A DNA stretch of 64,000 nt from Marisa cornuarietis. Its lineage: Eukaryota > Mollusca > Gastropoda > Architaenioglossa > Ampullariidae. Under the pieces are notes generated by a model that ran no database searches, was not told where the DNA came from, and was given only the letters and a program-made list of their open reading frames with translations. The stretch covers positions 1,024,501-1,088,500 of the forward strand of contig SMMW01000626.1 in NCBI GenBank assembly GCA_004794655.1, in the 5' to 3' direction. Of this stretch, positions 44,641-56,400 are shown piece after piece. Each line of letters opens with the position of its first letter. Position 1 is the stretch's first letter. The position numbers and the translations under genes are program-made.

Positions 44641-46342
44641 TCATTAATTTGTTTACTGACGCTTATGTTTCGCAGCAGTAGTAACAAAATACTAAAAATG
44701 ACAACGACTTCGATGTCATTTTGTGCAGAATAGAGAATGTTTGAAGGGTTGTTTCTTTCCAACAAGCAGCTTTAGTTCAGAACGCAGGACTTTGAAACCA
44801 GTCATTTGAACATAATTTTGTAAACCTTTTACTGGCTGAGTGAAGCTTGACTAGACTTTCTATTTTCACGTTACTTTAATAATACATGGTAGTTGTAAAT
44901 ATATCATTGAATTGTCATACACAAGTTTACACCTACAGCACAACATCCAGACATTTCGGCGGGAATATTATCTAAAAGTTGAATTATTCTTGTACATTAA
45001 GAAAGGAGATAACTGGTAAATGAAGTAGGATTTATCAAGGGATGTAAACTTTACCTACAGAGTGGTGAAAATGAAAGGGAGATGATAATTTCAGTACTCT
45101 ACACTGGCCATTCCCATAATACCCTTGTAACAAGTACATCTATTCATTTTGAACTAAACATGTACTTGAGATCAAGTCGGACAGTTACTATCCTATGACA
45201 TGGTTTTGAAACGAGAACCCTTTTTCTCATTTTAAAATTTAAAATATAACGTTATTCGATTTTTCTGTTTTAACTGTTGTGACTAATTCTTCATTTAGTT
45301 CCTGTTGTGTCGCTAATAACTGTTTTCCCATATTAATGTTAGCTGTGCAACTTTTTAAATAGTAACTTTATGACTATGTTGTAAAACTGATGTAAAATGT
45401 CTTTTACTTGCTAACTCTAGCGTGTCCCCTTTGTTAACTATATTTCAACAGTGTTTCTTTTATGATAGGTATTCTGTCAGGAGGTGAAGTGTGTTCTGCC
45501 TGTCTGGTGCCAGGGACATATTACCGTCGCACATTTTTCTGACCTGTTTCGTTATTTTTTTGTCATTCAGCTCAGTTAGAGCCCCTCCATCCAATTCTTT
45601 TAAGGTTTAAATTTACGTATTAGTTCAAAGTTCAGCTAAATGTTGCTTTTTTGAAGCCATTCCGCGTCTTTTATCTAGGCTTTCGTTTTCCAGCCTTACG
45701 TCTTTTGCAATTTTTAATTTTTTTGCTAAATACTTTTATTTTACTGGTTTATTAAACGCTAAAGTCATGATATCCTTTTAAATCTAGTTGTATTACTAAT
45801 ATCAATATTTCTTGCCGTGATGTAGCCTGCGATGCTGTCACAGCATTAAGCATCAACAGCTAAACATTGGGTAGTGTGACTCACTTGTTAACTCTAGCTC
45901 AATAGGTGTCTCACTAAGACTTTGAAGACATCGAAACCTTGTCAGCTGCATTCTGACTAACTGTGAGAAGGTAAGTATTAATAGTTTGAGGCGGATGTAT
46001 TGCTCCTTGCATTGTGTTTACATCTCTCTCTCTCTCTCTACACCCTGGACCTTCCGGAATCTAGGTGTTACCTTTGATGTATCAGTATCTTATTTTATTT
46101 TCTGTTTACCGAAATGTTTCGGCATTACCTAATGAAAGATAAAAATTCTGTTAGCTCTGATGCTGTTTTCCGTAATGTTACCTTTATTTTCTGCCTACCA
46201 ACGTTTTCGAGATGATTAACAAAATATCGAAATTTGTAAGGTTCTGATTTTGTTTTTAAAGTTGTAATGTGGCTGCTACTGTTAAGCGATACCGACTAAA
46301 TGGTAACCATGACAAGAAACAGTAAAAGAAATAAGTGCTAAC
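44641..46342 (-). other. Kv intron 1, right part
   Basis: AT-rich. A short fragment of the same LINE family is recognisable at 46015-46100. No exon. Confidence 0.55.
46015..46100 (+). mobile_element. Short LINE fragment
   Basis: TCTCTCTCTCTCTACACC followed by TGGACCTTCCGGAATCTAGG and TGTTACCTTTGATGTATCAG closely parallels the segment near 43757-43825 of the larger LINE copy. Confidence 0.6.
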
Positions 46343-46885
46343 CTGGGCAAACGTAGAAGAATAAGGTTCTTCAAAGATTGACCATATCCTGGTCTTAACA
46401 CGCTGCCAGTTGGTGAGTGTACCATAATTGTAGTCACCCTCGTAGCCAAACTTATTCATGATTTCTTTTTCTTCCAGTCTGGTCGCATCCAGATCGAGTC
46501 TGTCGAGTGTTTCGAGAACATCGCGCGTGTCTCGATACTTCGTGTAGGTCATCCAGCAGCAAGGCTCCACTTGGTTGGAGTCAAGGCCCCAAAACTCCAG
46601 TTCCTCTTCGAAGAGAGGACCGCACACGTCCAGGGGATAGTGGAGCTTGCCTGAGCGGTAGTAGTTTAGGATCTGTGTGAAGACCCCAGGATGGCGGTCA
46701 AAGAAGTATTCGTTGTTCACTGGATCGTAGTTGGCGACAGCCTCCGTCAGACGAGACAGACGTGTGGCGGGGATCCTCTTTAACGTGGTCTTGTATGTTA
46801 CGTGGCGGACGCCACCCACATTGAGCACAACGCGTTCAGCAACTTCAATGGCCACTGAGTCCGATGACTTCGATGGTCGTGCCAT
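46343..46885 (-). CDS. Shaw: Shaw-type (Kv3) voltage-gated K+ channel, T1 exon with start codon
   Basis: 181 codons. ATG at 46883-46885 has an ideal context (AGAATGG) and is preferred over the TTG nine bases upstream that also lies in the open frame. After a short Ser/Lys-rich N-terminus without an inactivation ball comes the T1 tetramerisation domain: [19 protein letters not shown], then [20 protein letters not shown], then [20 protein letters not shown] and EPCCW. The zinc-site pattern HX5CX20CC of non-Shaker Kv channels is complete. The linker ends [12 protein letters not shown] just before S1. Donor CAG/GTTAGC, phase 0, pairs with the acceptor at 37182. Confidence 0.95.
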
Positions 46886-46921
46886 TCTTTTCAATCTTGC
46901 TTATCGTTATGGAAACAGATC
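46886..46921 (-). promoter_or_regulatory. Shaw: 5' UTR part of the Kv start exon
   Basis: A strong acceptor on the minus strand (CTGTTTTTTCTTTTGAG, AG at 46922-46923) lies 36 bases before the ATG and would receive the upstream UTR exon at 47029-47101. Confidence 0.5.
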
Positions 46922-47028
46922 CTCAAAAGAAAAAACAGTCTTACTCCCACAGTACAGTCAAGCGTGTCCAGAGAAGCTGCTTGTGATGGTGATGACATTG
47001 TAGTCAACGTTTCCATACTAGAACTTAC

Positions 47029-47101
47029 CGTACAGCACTTCCTGTAAGCCTCATCAGGGCTATTTAGTCTCATCAAAGAGCTGGCTTGCTCTAAAGAATA
47101 C
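47029..47101 (-). other. Shaw: Probable 5' UTR exon of the Kv gene with an upstream ORF
   Basis: 73 nt between a strong acceptor (TTTTTTCTACAG) and a consensus donor (ACG/GTAAGT) on the minus strand. It contains an ATG (MRLNSPDEAYRKCCT) that, after splicing to 46921, would stop five codons later, giving a 19-codon upstream ORF before the channel start. An acceptor at its 5' side means another exon lies further right; it was not found. Confidence 0.5.
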
Positions 47102-48649
47102 CTGTAGAAAAAATGTCATAGTTACTTGATCTTAAGGGTTGATGCCCTGTGGATCTGGCATAAAGTCAAAATTTGTCATGAAGTACCTACAAATCATCTG
47201 ACTCCCTTGCAACTCCTTCTTCGGCTTTCATTAGACTTAATAAAGGAAAATAATTTAGGGGTCTTTTTACTACTTTTTACTACAAGTGCAACTTGACTAG
47301 GCTTCTACGTTTATACAACTGTACCTCCTCTACTTGACTGCACTTAAAAACCTGGCTACTGGACTTTCAGAGGGCAACAGTAGAACAATTTGCATAGGCT
47401 TCTCAACTCTTAATTCTCACTGTCAGCAAAGAGAGGATTCGTCCGATTTTCTCTATAATCTTGTCTTTTATGCCATTTATGTTAATTGTGTTATATTTAT
47501 GATTTATTGCTATGGATTTCAAGTGACACAATACAACATTTAGAGACTGCTTTGCTGTGATATATAGTGCAAACTGGAAAATGCCCAAGTTGCTGTTGTT
47601 GCTAAACCGGCTTCAATCTGCTTAGCTACTTACAGGATAACTTGAAAGATTCTGACGCAAGATTCAACCTGGAATACACCTGCACACTGACAAATTGATT
47701 TGAAGCACCCCCACATGGGGGACCAGCCTCTCTTATCTTGCATAAAACACACAGCCACGCATGCATAGCACCCGAGTGACTGCCATAGTCTAGCGACTAG
47801 ACATTATTTCATACGATGACCGACCTTTTCACAAGTGTTCTCGCGTCTTGTGCGAGCTGCAGTTCAAGCCATTGTTCTCATCGTCGCACAGTATCGTCCA
47901 AGCCATTGTTCTAATCGCCGCACAGTATCGTCCATTGCTTTTGTCTATCGGAGTAAGCAGACGTCACATGACGAGATATTACGCAACAAAATTTTCAACA
48001 CACGTCATAATCTGGTGTCATATTTCGGTGACCTCATGTATTCAGTGTTACACGTGCTGCGCGAGCCGATCTCGAGAAGATACACATCTACACGTTCTGT
48101 GGTGATCCCCTGTGTAGAATGCGGGTATGCCCTTTGTAGATAAAATACCAATTTCCTACATTGTTACCGCTTTTTCGAAAGAATTAGTTATTTGGGGGAT
48201 GTAAAAGAAATAGTTATCATACGTAAGTTTAGTATAAGCCAAAAATGAAAGGAGAACAGCAGCTGCTGGATAATATCGGTTGACTAGGGAATAGTATTTC
48301 ACAATCAGTGTCATGCAGATGATTACTGTAGAGAAAAGGATGTCATCGCATTCCTTGACTGCTGACGACCAGCTCTTTAGTTCTATTTCACACATAACCC
48401 TTTTAATTTTTCATATCCCATTGCTATGTTTATTCGCATGGTGTACAAGTCAAAGAGAACGCGATGTGTATGACGATCAAAAAAATGCACTCTTGACTCT
48501 ACTATAGTCTCCAGTCGTCGGTGGCCCATTGACCATCTCCCCCACGAGGGTTATTTTTAATCACAGGGCACATGTTCAACTTTTCCTCGACAATCCCGCC
48601 TGTACCCTTTTACTGTTTTATCATAGACTTGGTTCCTTTAACCATTTGA
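47102..48649. other. Upstream region of the Kv gene
   Basis: No further exon or core promoter recognised. A 34 bp tandem duplication lies at 47865-47932. Confidence 0.4.
47865..47932 (+). repeat. Two-copy 34 bp tandem duplication
   Basis: CAAGCCATTGTTCT(C/A)ATCG(T/C)CGCACAGTATCGTC twice, head to tail, differing at two positions. Confidence 0.88.
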
Positions 48650-48975
48650 TATCTTAAATTTTCAAGCGTACGCGTGTTCTCTTGTGCTATAGAAGAAGAC
48701 ATCCACCGTCTCCCCACTTCTGCTCTTGCTAATTTTCTACCCATCTTTCTCTGCAGAATCCCTATATTTTCTATGTTCTGTTACTTGGTGTCTTTTTGTG
48801 TTTTCCATCTTTGTTTTCTGTTTGTCGTCAGTACTGTCGTTAATTCTTACGCCCCTCGTGTTCTATCCATTTAGTGCATGTCTCTTCCTTGTTTTTAAGC
48901 GCTAAGAGCATGCTCTCTATGGGTGTGAATATGCGCTATACAAATCTTCACTTATTATTATTATTATTATTTTCA
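48650..48975 (+). mobile_element. LINE 3' tail, conserved family, plus strand
   Basis: Counterpart of 28861-29145 in opposite orientation, with the AGAGCATGCTCT palindrome, GTGTGAATATGCGCTATACA and an ATT repeat at the end (48955-48972). Confidence 0.82.
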
Positions 48976-50347
48976 TCGCTTCTCTTCTTCCACTCAACGG
49001 GACTATCACTAATTTTTTCACAGACGCTGAAGTGATTTTGTCGTGACATCGCTTTAGTACTCCGCGACGAAAAGCCAGATAGCAAGTAATAGGAGTGAAT
49101 ATTTTACAAGTACTATATTTGTGCAAAATCTCTATGTAAAACTACTACAAAATAAATTTAAACTGTTCATCTAGCACTGACTTCACCGACTACATCAAAC
49201 CATGTATCAACACGGCGGTTTAGGTGGTTTTTGTTTGTTTGTTTGTTTGTTTAGAAAACGTATTTTCTACCTGTGGTTAAGTTTGTATTGGACCACCAAC
49301 AGTCCACTGGTCAAGCTACCACCGCTCCTGTTAATGGCCTGAAAGGATGGTCAAGGCGGGTGGCTGTAAATCTTGACACGTGGCACGCCGACCTGATACA
49401 GGACGGCTTTGTTGAAGATTTGAGTACGTGCCAGCTTCCCTGACTCGGTCAAACATCAAACGGTGACCAGGGTACACCCCACGCGGAGGCAGAAGCATCT
49501 TGGCCTTTGCGTAAGCAAACTTATTCACTTGCCGAATTTGCGTGCTGGCAAGAGGAGGTCCGTCTCGCGGAGACGTTTAAATTGTGTGACTGTTGGAGAT
49601 ATACAGAATGTGTCTCACCAAAGAACTGTGAATTACGTGCACGAACAGACTCGTGTGGATTACGGTGGATTATATGGGCATAATGTATGTGAACGGTTAT
49701 CTATAGAGTGAAATATTGACCTGAAGGAAAAGACTTGCGGAGGCAGTCGTTCACTACCAAAGCTAATTAGCCAAGTACCGATAGCCAACCACTGTGTGAA
49801 AATAATTGCTGTTCATGTATGATTTATATCACGTATTTCATCTTTTGCTTAATTATATTTTGTTGTTTTACTGTTTTATATATATATATATAGTTGCACT
49901 GATCATGTGAATGCGTGTATGAGTGTTGTAATGAGGTGTGCTGAATGAAGATCAGATTGTTATCCATTGCGTGACTGTGAGCACCCAAACCTTTACAGTT
50001 TTGTTTGTTTGTTTGTTTGTTTGGGGTTTTTTGGAGCTCTGTGTGTGTGTGTGTTCTGCCTCTTAATGTCGTGGAGTGTCTGTCAGTCTGCAAGATACTC
50101 CCATATCATTAAAATGACATGTATTTTCTTTGTGTGCGTTAGTTTAGCATTGCTGCTAGTGTCAGTCGACCTCAGGCTGGATTGAAAGACGCCGCGACAC
50201 CAGGTGAATTCATAAATACTGTGAGCCCAGCCTGGATTCATAAATACTGTGAACTAAGACCGGACTCAGGACGTGCCTGTAAGCTAGAAGGTGAGACGAG
50301 TTTGTCTTAAGTCTCCTGAAGGGCGCATAGTAACTGATGTCACTGAA
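48976..50347. other. Intergenic sequence
   Basis: No gene recognised. TTTG microsatellites at about 49229-49252 and 49999-50023, a TA run (49880-49892) and a TG run (50040-50053). Near 50200-50265 the phrase ATTCATAAATACTGTGA is repeated. Confidence 0.45.
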
Positions 50348-50468
50348 TTATCTGGCATCTAGAAAGCCTGAGGACCGTTTCCTACTCTTCGAAGGTGAGG
50401 GGAGAATGGGAGCTGATAGTGGATTGATGTGACCAGTCTCCTCGTCGGTTCTTTGATGAGAGATGGGA
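50348..50468 (-). CDS. Candidate terminal exon, unidentified
   Basis: A very strong pyrimidine tract and acceptor on the minus strand (CTCTATTCCCGGCTGTCGCT then CTAAG) opens, after one base, PISHQRTDEETGHINPLSAP, then ILPSPSKSRKRSSGFLDAR and stop. The basic, Ser/Pro-rich content is protein-like. It needs a phase-2 upstream donor. A weak one (AACAC/GTAGCG) exists just before the stop codon of the exon at 58360-58580, so it could be an alternative end of that gene. No homology is recognised. Confidence 0.3.
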
Positions 50469-53400
50469 CTTAGAGCGACAGCCGGGAATAGAGATGGAAG
50501 AGAAAGAGAAAAAGGAGGAGCATCAAACACGAAGCAGAAGTAGAAATACACTATCGCGGTGAGGCACAATATCATAAATCTTTGGATACTCTCTGGCTCA
50601 TTCAGCACACTCAATTGTCCAATGAAAAAAAATCAATGATGAAGAAAGTACCTGATAGTGATTTTTTTAATTGTCAGAAATATTAGAAATAAGATTGCAC
50701 AGTGCTGCTGTTCAGGAGTGAAATTGGTGGTGGCTTGAAGTGTTATGTGTTTACGTGTCATTTTGCATCAGTTCCTCCTCAACCAACGACTTGCGAAGTG
50801 ACGAGCAAGGTCTCCAGGAACCTCTCACTTGATGAAACTGACATCGACGAGTCGATCACATGATGAGCTAATGAGCTTGTGCTGGTGTCGAGACACCTGG
50901 AGACTATATAGCTACCTGTGTATTGGCCAGGGGACGTCACACAGTGCTCTCCACCTGTCGGTCACAGCTCGAGCAGGCTCCGTCACTCCGCTGTGCTCTT
51001 GCTTACTCCTCACTTTGGATAGTTACCTATTATTATATAGTTATATATACAAATTTGTATGACTGCCTTGTTTGTGTACAACATTCTGTGATTATCTATT
51101 TTGTAAACAGCATTCTGTGGTCGCCTAGTTTGCATATAGCATTCTGTGATTACCTAGCTTTCTATACAAACGCGTGTGATTGCCTAGTTTGTATACAGGT
51201 TCAGCAGTAATTATCGCAGAGCTGCGGGAATGAGTCTGCTATTACAACAGGTATAAGCTGTTACAAATGAATTCATGATAGCCTAGTCTTAGGGGAAACA
51301 AAATAGATGGAGGGTTTCATTTTCTCAATAATAAATTAAAAGGCTACTGATATTGTCAGCGACGTTTTGTCCTCTCAGCTGACCTAACTTATGTTTCACA
51401 TGCATGCAGAATGCTAAACAACTGCCAAAGGTTGACTTTAAACACCTCAGCAAGTCTGTAGAACACTAACAAGTGCACTCGCAGACCTTGGCTGTCCGCG
51501 AGCAACAATGAACTGCACGCAACATGCTGTTGACATAGAGGACAAGAGGGAGCAGTGCCACTGCCGAAAGATCCAACGAGAAGAAATCTTTTCTCCGCCA
51601 AATGAAATCTGAATGTCGCTCTGGCATGTTCCGCACTCCTGGCTAACGCATGGTTGGGACTGTTGGTTTGTGTGTGCGCGTGCGTGTGTATGTGTGTAGG
51701 GTGTGTGTGTGTGTGTGTGTGTAGGTGTGTGTGTAAATAAAATAAAAAATAAAGCTGACTATGGACACATGAACTGCCAAGTTGGTGGACAACAATCATC
51801 CGAGAGCATCCTTTAACAAACGCAGTCTGGTGGCCAGGTGCAGCTCTAAAGGCGCCAGCTAGTCAGCTGGTTAGCAGGACCGGCCGAGCGACTTCTTGTA
51901 AGGGTGTGAGGTGTGAGGGTGACTGAAATGAGTGGCTGAGTGCGAGAGCATATATACAGGTACTCTGGACCGATAGAACTAGTCGACGCTACAAAGTTTC
52001 ATCATGGTTTCCATAACAAAGTGACAAGATTTCTCATTTTGCAGTAGTTACAAATTAGAAAAGACAGCTGTGGGGCTGTCACACGCACACTAGGCTTGGA
52101 GAGCCGCCAAATGCACAGAAGCCTGCCAGCTGGTAGGCGGCGCCACTCGTTCGACCGCTGGCCGTGACAAAAGGCGAACTGCGCGCAGCATCTAGTGCCA
52201 GTCTAAGCAGCAAGTGGTCAATGCACGGAGCGGAGATGAAGGTGCTGTCTGGCCAAAAAAGGGAATGGGGATGGAAGGGGAGTGAGTAAAGTCCGGGAAC
52301 AAATACTAGAAAAACAAAGCAAACCCACGTGATCGTTGTGCTGGAGGCAAGGGACGCTGTTGGCTACGAACCTCGAAAGGTTTGGTGTTAGCGAGAGAGT
52401 GACTTGGCCTTACATGAGGTGAACAAACGCCATGAAGACGGAAGGACAATGCCTTAGTAGCCAGACGACCGCTCGATTGTTGATGATATGAGGACTGTTT
52501 CCACAAGACAAAGTCAACAAAATACTGTCTGTTCACCAAACGATGTGATAGCTCACTGCTGGCTGACGAATCCAGACAATTGAAAGTCACTAATCGTAAT
52601 GTGCTTGAAGCAACTGGCACTTATTCCACGTAGACACATCAAAAATACAGCTCAGCGCCCTCAAGACTTTTTCTGTATGTAGGTCGGTCAAAGAATTGGC
52701 CAGATAAAAAGATCAGTTGAATGTGAATGTTATGTGACGGTGACATAGATGGAAGCAAAATCAGTTTTGTTTTGTCAGTGGAAAAACCAGTATAAAGATT
52801 TTATAAAAACGGAAGAATGGATACAGAAAATAATTATTACTGAGTGCAAAATGCGGTGCTTAAAAAATTTAGTAAAAAAACTATGCAAACAACAAAATTT
52901 GCATTAGCTGCAAAGGAGTTACTGACTCTTCTAGTGTCCAAGGCAACTTGTAATACAAAGCTCTCTAATCAACTAAGTTTAAAAAATTACTTCTCCAAAG
53001 TTACAAATATCTGTCATCTGGTCTTAAAGTCATAAAGATTAATTTTTTTTGCTGTATACTATACATTTGAAAACCTAATGTGTTGCTCAATCATTTTACA
53101 TATTTTTAATAAAACTTTCATAACTGGGTTATTATGCACTGCAAAAAGTGTTCAAGGAGAGTTTTGGAAGTCTTGAAAAGTCATTGGAAAACAGTTTTCC
53201 ACGTTGGAAAAGTCACCAAATGTTGACAGTTTCCCTATGTCTAGAAAAGTCTTGAAATTTGTGGAAGACTGACTGAAAAATGGAAGAAAATCCATAAACC
53301 AGAAAAAAACTGTCATCAAAACGTTGAAGGCATCATCTACTCAAATATTTTACTGTAACGGCATTTGTTACATTAACAATACACATGCCTGAAGCTTCCT

Positions 53401-56400
53401 GGGTACCTCACTGCGAGCCTCAAGACTACATTGTTCATTCACTGATACGAAAACTATAAGGTCACATCTGCCAATAACAACAGTTCCCTAAAGATAAACA
53501 ACAGAGAGGGGGAAATTTTTAAATTAGTAATCATGTTCATATGTAGCCCTTGAATACACTGCGCGAACGAATGATGTGCTGCGGGCTGTCTTGGAAGGAT
53601 CTTAGCCTGCGACACTATAGGCAGCTGAGAATTTTCAAAGAGGTTTGGGTAGTCCGGTCTTGTAAACAAACAAATCAATCTCCACGACAGTAATTTGACT
53701 TTTTTTCTGCTGTCACCAGACCTGAGCAAAAGTCTAGTTGTGCCCGTAATTTGTGATTATGTTTAGCTTAACTTTGATGAAGCTTGTGAACAGTCAGTCT
53801 TTTTCACTGAAGCTCCATTTTAGCTTTCTTATTATAATCCTATTTTTACAGAGATAACTTATACTCCTGTCTTTTGTCCTAAAATTTAAATTGTACGGAT
53901 TTCTGAGAAATTTACAGTAACAGTTGTAGTTGAGCGTGCTCTCTGCTGGCCGTACCCTTTCTATTACAAATTAAAAATCGAAATTGACTTTCATAGCTTT
54001 TACTATTCTTGTTTTTAAGACGGAATGATCTGTTGATTAAAGGAACAAAAAAATAAAGAACAGCCTACACCTGAAATTTAGGCATGTTAATAATCAGAGG
54101 AATAATTGTTGTGTCACAAAATTTATGCTTACACGAGGGTTTATAATTAAAAAAAAATTAATAAGAGAACAGATAGTTGGAATTATTATTTACTATTATT
54201 TTTTAACACTAGCTCAAAACGTTTTGAACATTAGTTTTAGATGTTCTGGAAACTGGAGGGTTTGTTAACCGCACCTAAAGCAAGTCACTCTCAGGTGATG
54301 ACCTCAGCCTTTCAAGGTTCATTAAAGAACTACGTTTGACACCACGACCTGCGACCTCTCACCTCTCGCAGACCTTGTCGTCAATGCAAACAGCGGGAAG
54401 TGAGGCGCGTAGACGTGTGAACTATCAGACGTATCAGACATATCATACATATCACACATTGAAGACATAATGAGATCCAATCATCAAAGCACATGCTTTC
54501 TGTAAACGTTGCGCATGTGGCATCAGAAGGAGAAGAATGGTGGAGCTATCCAAGGACAAGTAAGAATTACCAATAGCAGAGGAATTACCGAGCGTACAGT
54601 TTACATCAAACACTTAGCCACTGTCACCGCTCTGAGAATAAGACCAGGAATTGCACAGATGCGGTGTCGGCCTCGTCACGAGGCCACCCTGTGAGACAAG
54701 AATTTACACGATCACAGATCAGTCATCAGTGAGGCTGCAAGGTCAAGGGTCGGTAACCGAGCAACAGGAGCCGCCACAGACAACGGTGTGACGTCATTCG
54801 TTAACGTTGTGTGGTCCTTGCAGAAACATTGTCCCCCATCCCCAACCCCACCCTGTCCCACTTCCCAGCGGGGATTTCCCCCCCCCCCCCGGGTAGGAAG
54901 CAACTGGCTGTCCTTCACTGTAAGGCGTCCGGTCGATGTGCAGACAGCAGGAACAGTTGGAGCAAATATCAGGCTTGCTGCCTTCACGTCCTACAAAACA
55001 GAAAGGTGTGGTCAAGTTGGCGACCGTTGAAAGTCCATGAACCAACCTCGTCGCTGTCACTTCGGGCACGCAGCCGGCCAATGGACGGGCTGCGGACGCG
55101 AGACAGAAGACTTGGAGAGCAGATCCACCGCACTGCAAACAGGCCGCCCACTGCAGCACAGGCAGACCGAGTAAGTCTGGACGTCCACCGCCAGATGTTC
55201 AGTCCCCGAGGGACCAATCGTCCTTAATGAAGCAAACGCAGAGCTGGAGACATTGATGCCTGCAGACTCTATACATGCTGCGGTCCGAGTGCGGCGCCCT
55301 CTGGTCAGGGTGATCCTCACTTCTGCTTTACATTGTGGCAGGGGAGGAACTTACTCAAAAACACCAGCAGTGTACAGCGGGGAGGAGAGAAGAGATACAA
55401 CATAGGTTCTAAACACTGGTGAGCTCCACGTCTATGACTGGCAAACAATGTTTGGTTTGAATGTATATTATGCGTAAAATAACCAATTACTGACTTAATT
55501 TGTTATACCTAAGAGGGCATTTTTTGCTTACCGTTTACCACTAAATGTCAGCGCCCATAGCAACATCTACTTGTACGCATAGTGCCGTGTGTCCTACTCT
55601 GACCTGGTACAGCTGGTACTGGCAAGATCCGCCATAGTTTGTACGCACACGCTTTTCACAGATCACACGTGTCTCTTGCGGGTCTCGACGACCTGACCTT
55701 CCAGTACACAGCTTGTGTAGTTGTAGGTCTGGTTACTGCTTTCTGGAGAAGGTCCAGCTTGTTTTCATTTTGCTTCATATCGCTACACACCACTTTACCA
55801 TTCTAAAGGGATCTGCTATGATCGAAGACGCGCTCTGTACCATGCAACAATGACATGCACCATCTTCTGCAGGAGTACAGTTCAATGAAAACAGATGAAT
55901 TATGCAGCAAGAAAAACATCCTCCGGTGTGAGACTTTTCAAGACCATTACGTGCTTTGGGCAGCACTTGTCTGCGTGTCCGAGAATTGAAAGTCAGACCG
56001 TCTTTTCTGCATGTCCGAGTGCGAAAAGTCAGACTGGATAGATTTTTCCCAGTTTTGTTTCACCGTGAATGTGCACCAGCATTTCGTCTTTGTTTCTGAA
56101 TGCGCTTACCTTACGTAAAGTATCACCGCTGATATTTTAAGCCTTAACCACCCCACACCAAACTTAAAACAAGCATCTATCTGTCTATCTATCTATATAT
56201 TTCTTAAGCCCCTTGTCAGAGTCTCGAGATGTCGGTGACAAAGTGGGTTTCACAAGAACTATTAACAGCTGAGCTTGAACCACAAACACGTCATCTACGT
56301 CTGTGAAGTTGCAAAAGAAGGGACGAGCGACAAGTGGTAACTTCCACGTGCACGTGCAACACAAATGCTTAGGGCGGGGCAGGCGTTGTCGTTTGAGTTC

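Noticed and set aside
51389..51799. 136-codon minus-strand frame with a CPLCQQH motif
   Set aside because: The first third is translated CA repeat; the remainder has no homology or splice partners. It could still be an exon but I cannot support it.
52306..52620. 104-codon minus-strand frame with a possible donor inside
   Set aside because: No acceptor or partner exon in matching phase; composition not distinctive.
54794..55227. Overlapping 121- and 138-codon frames on opposite strands
   Set aside because: Both are long only because the zone is GC-rich; neither has motifs or splice sites.
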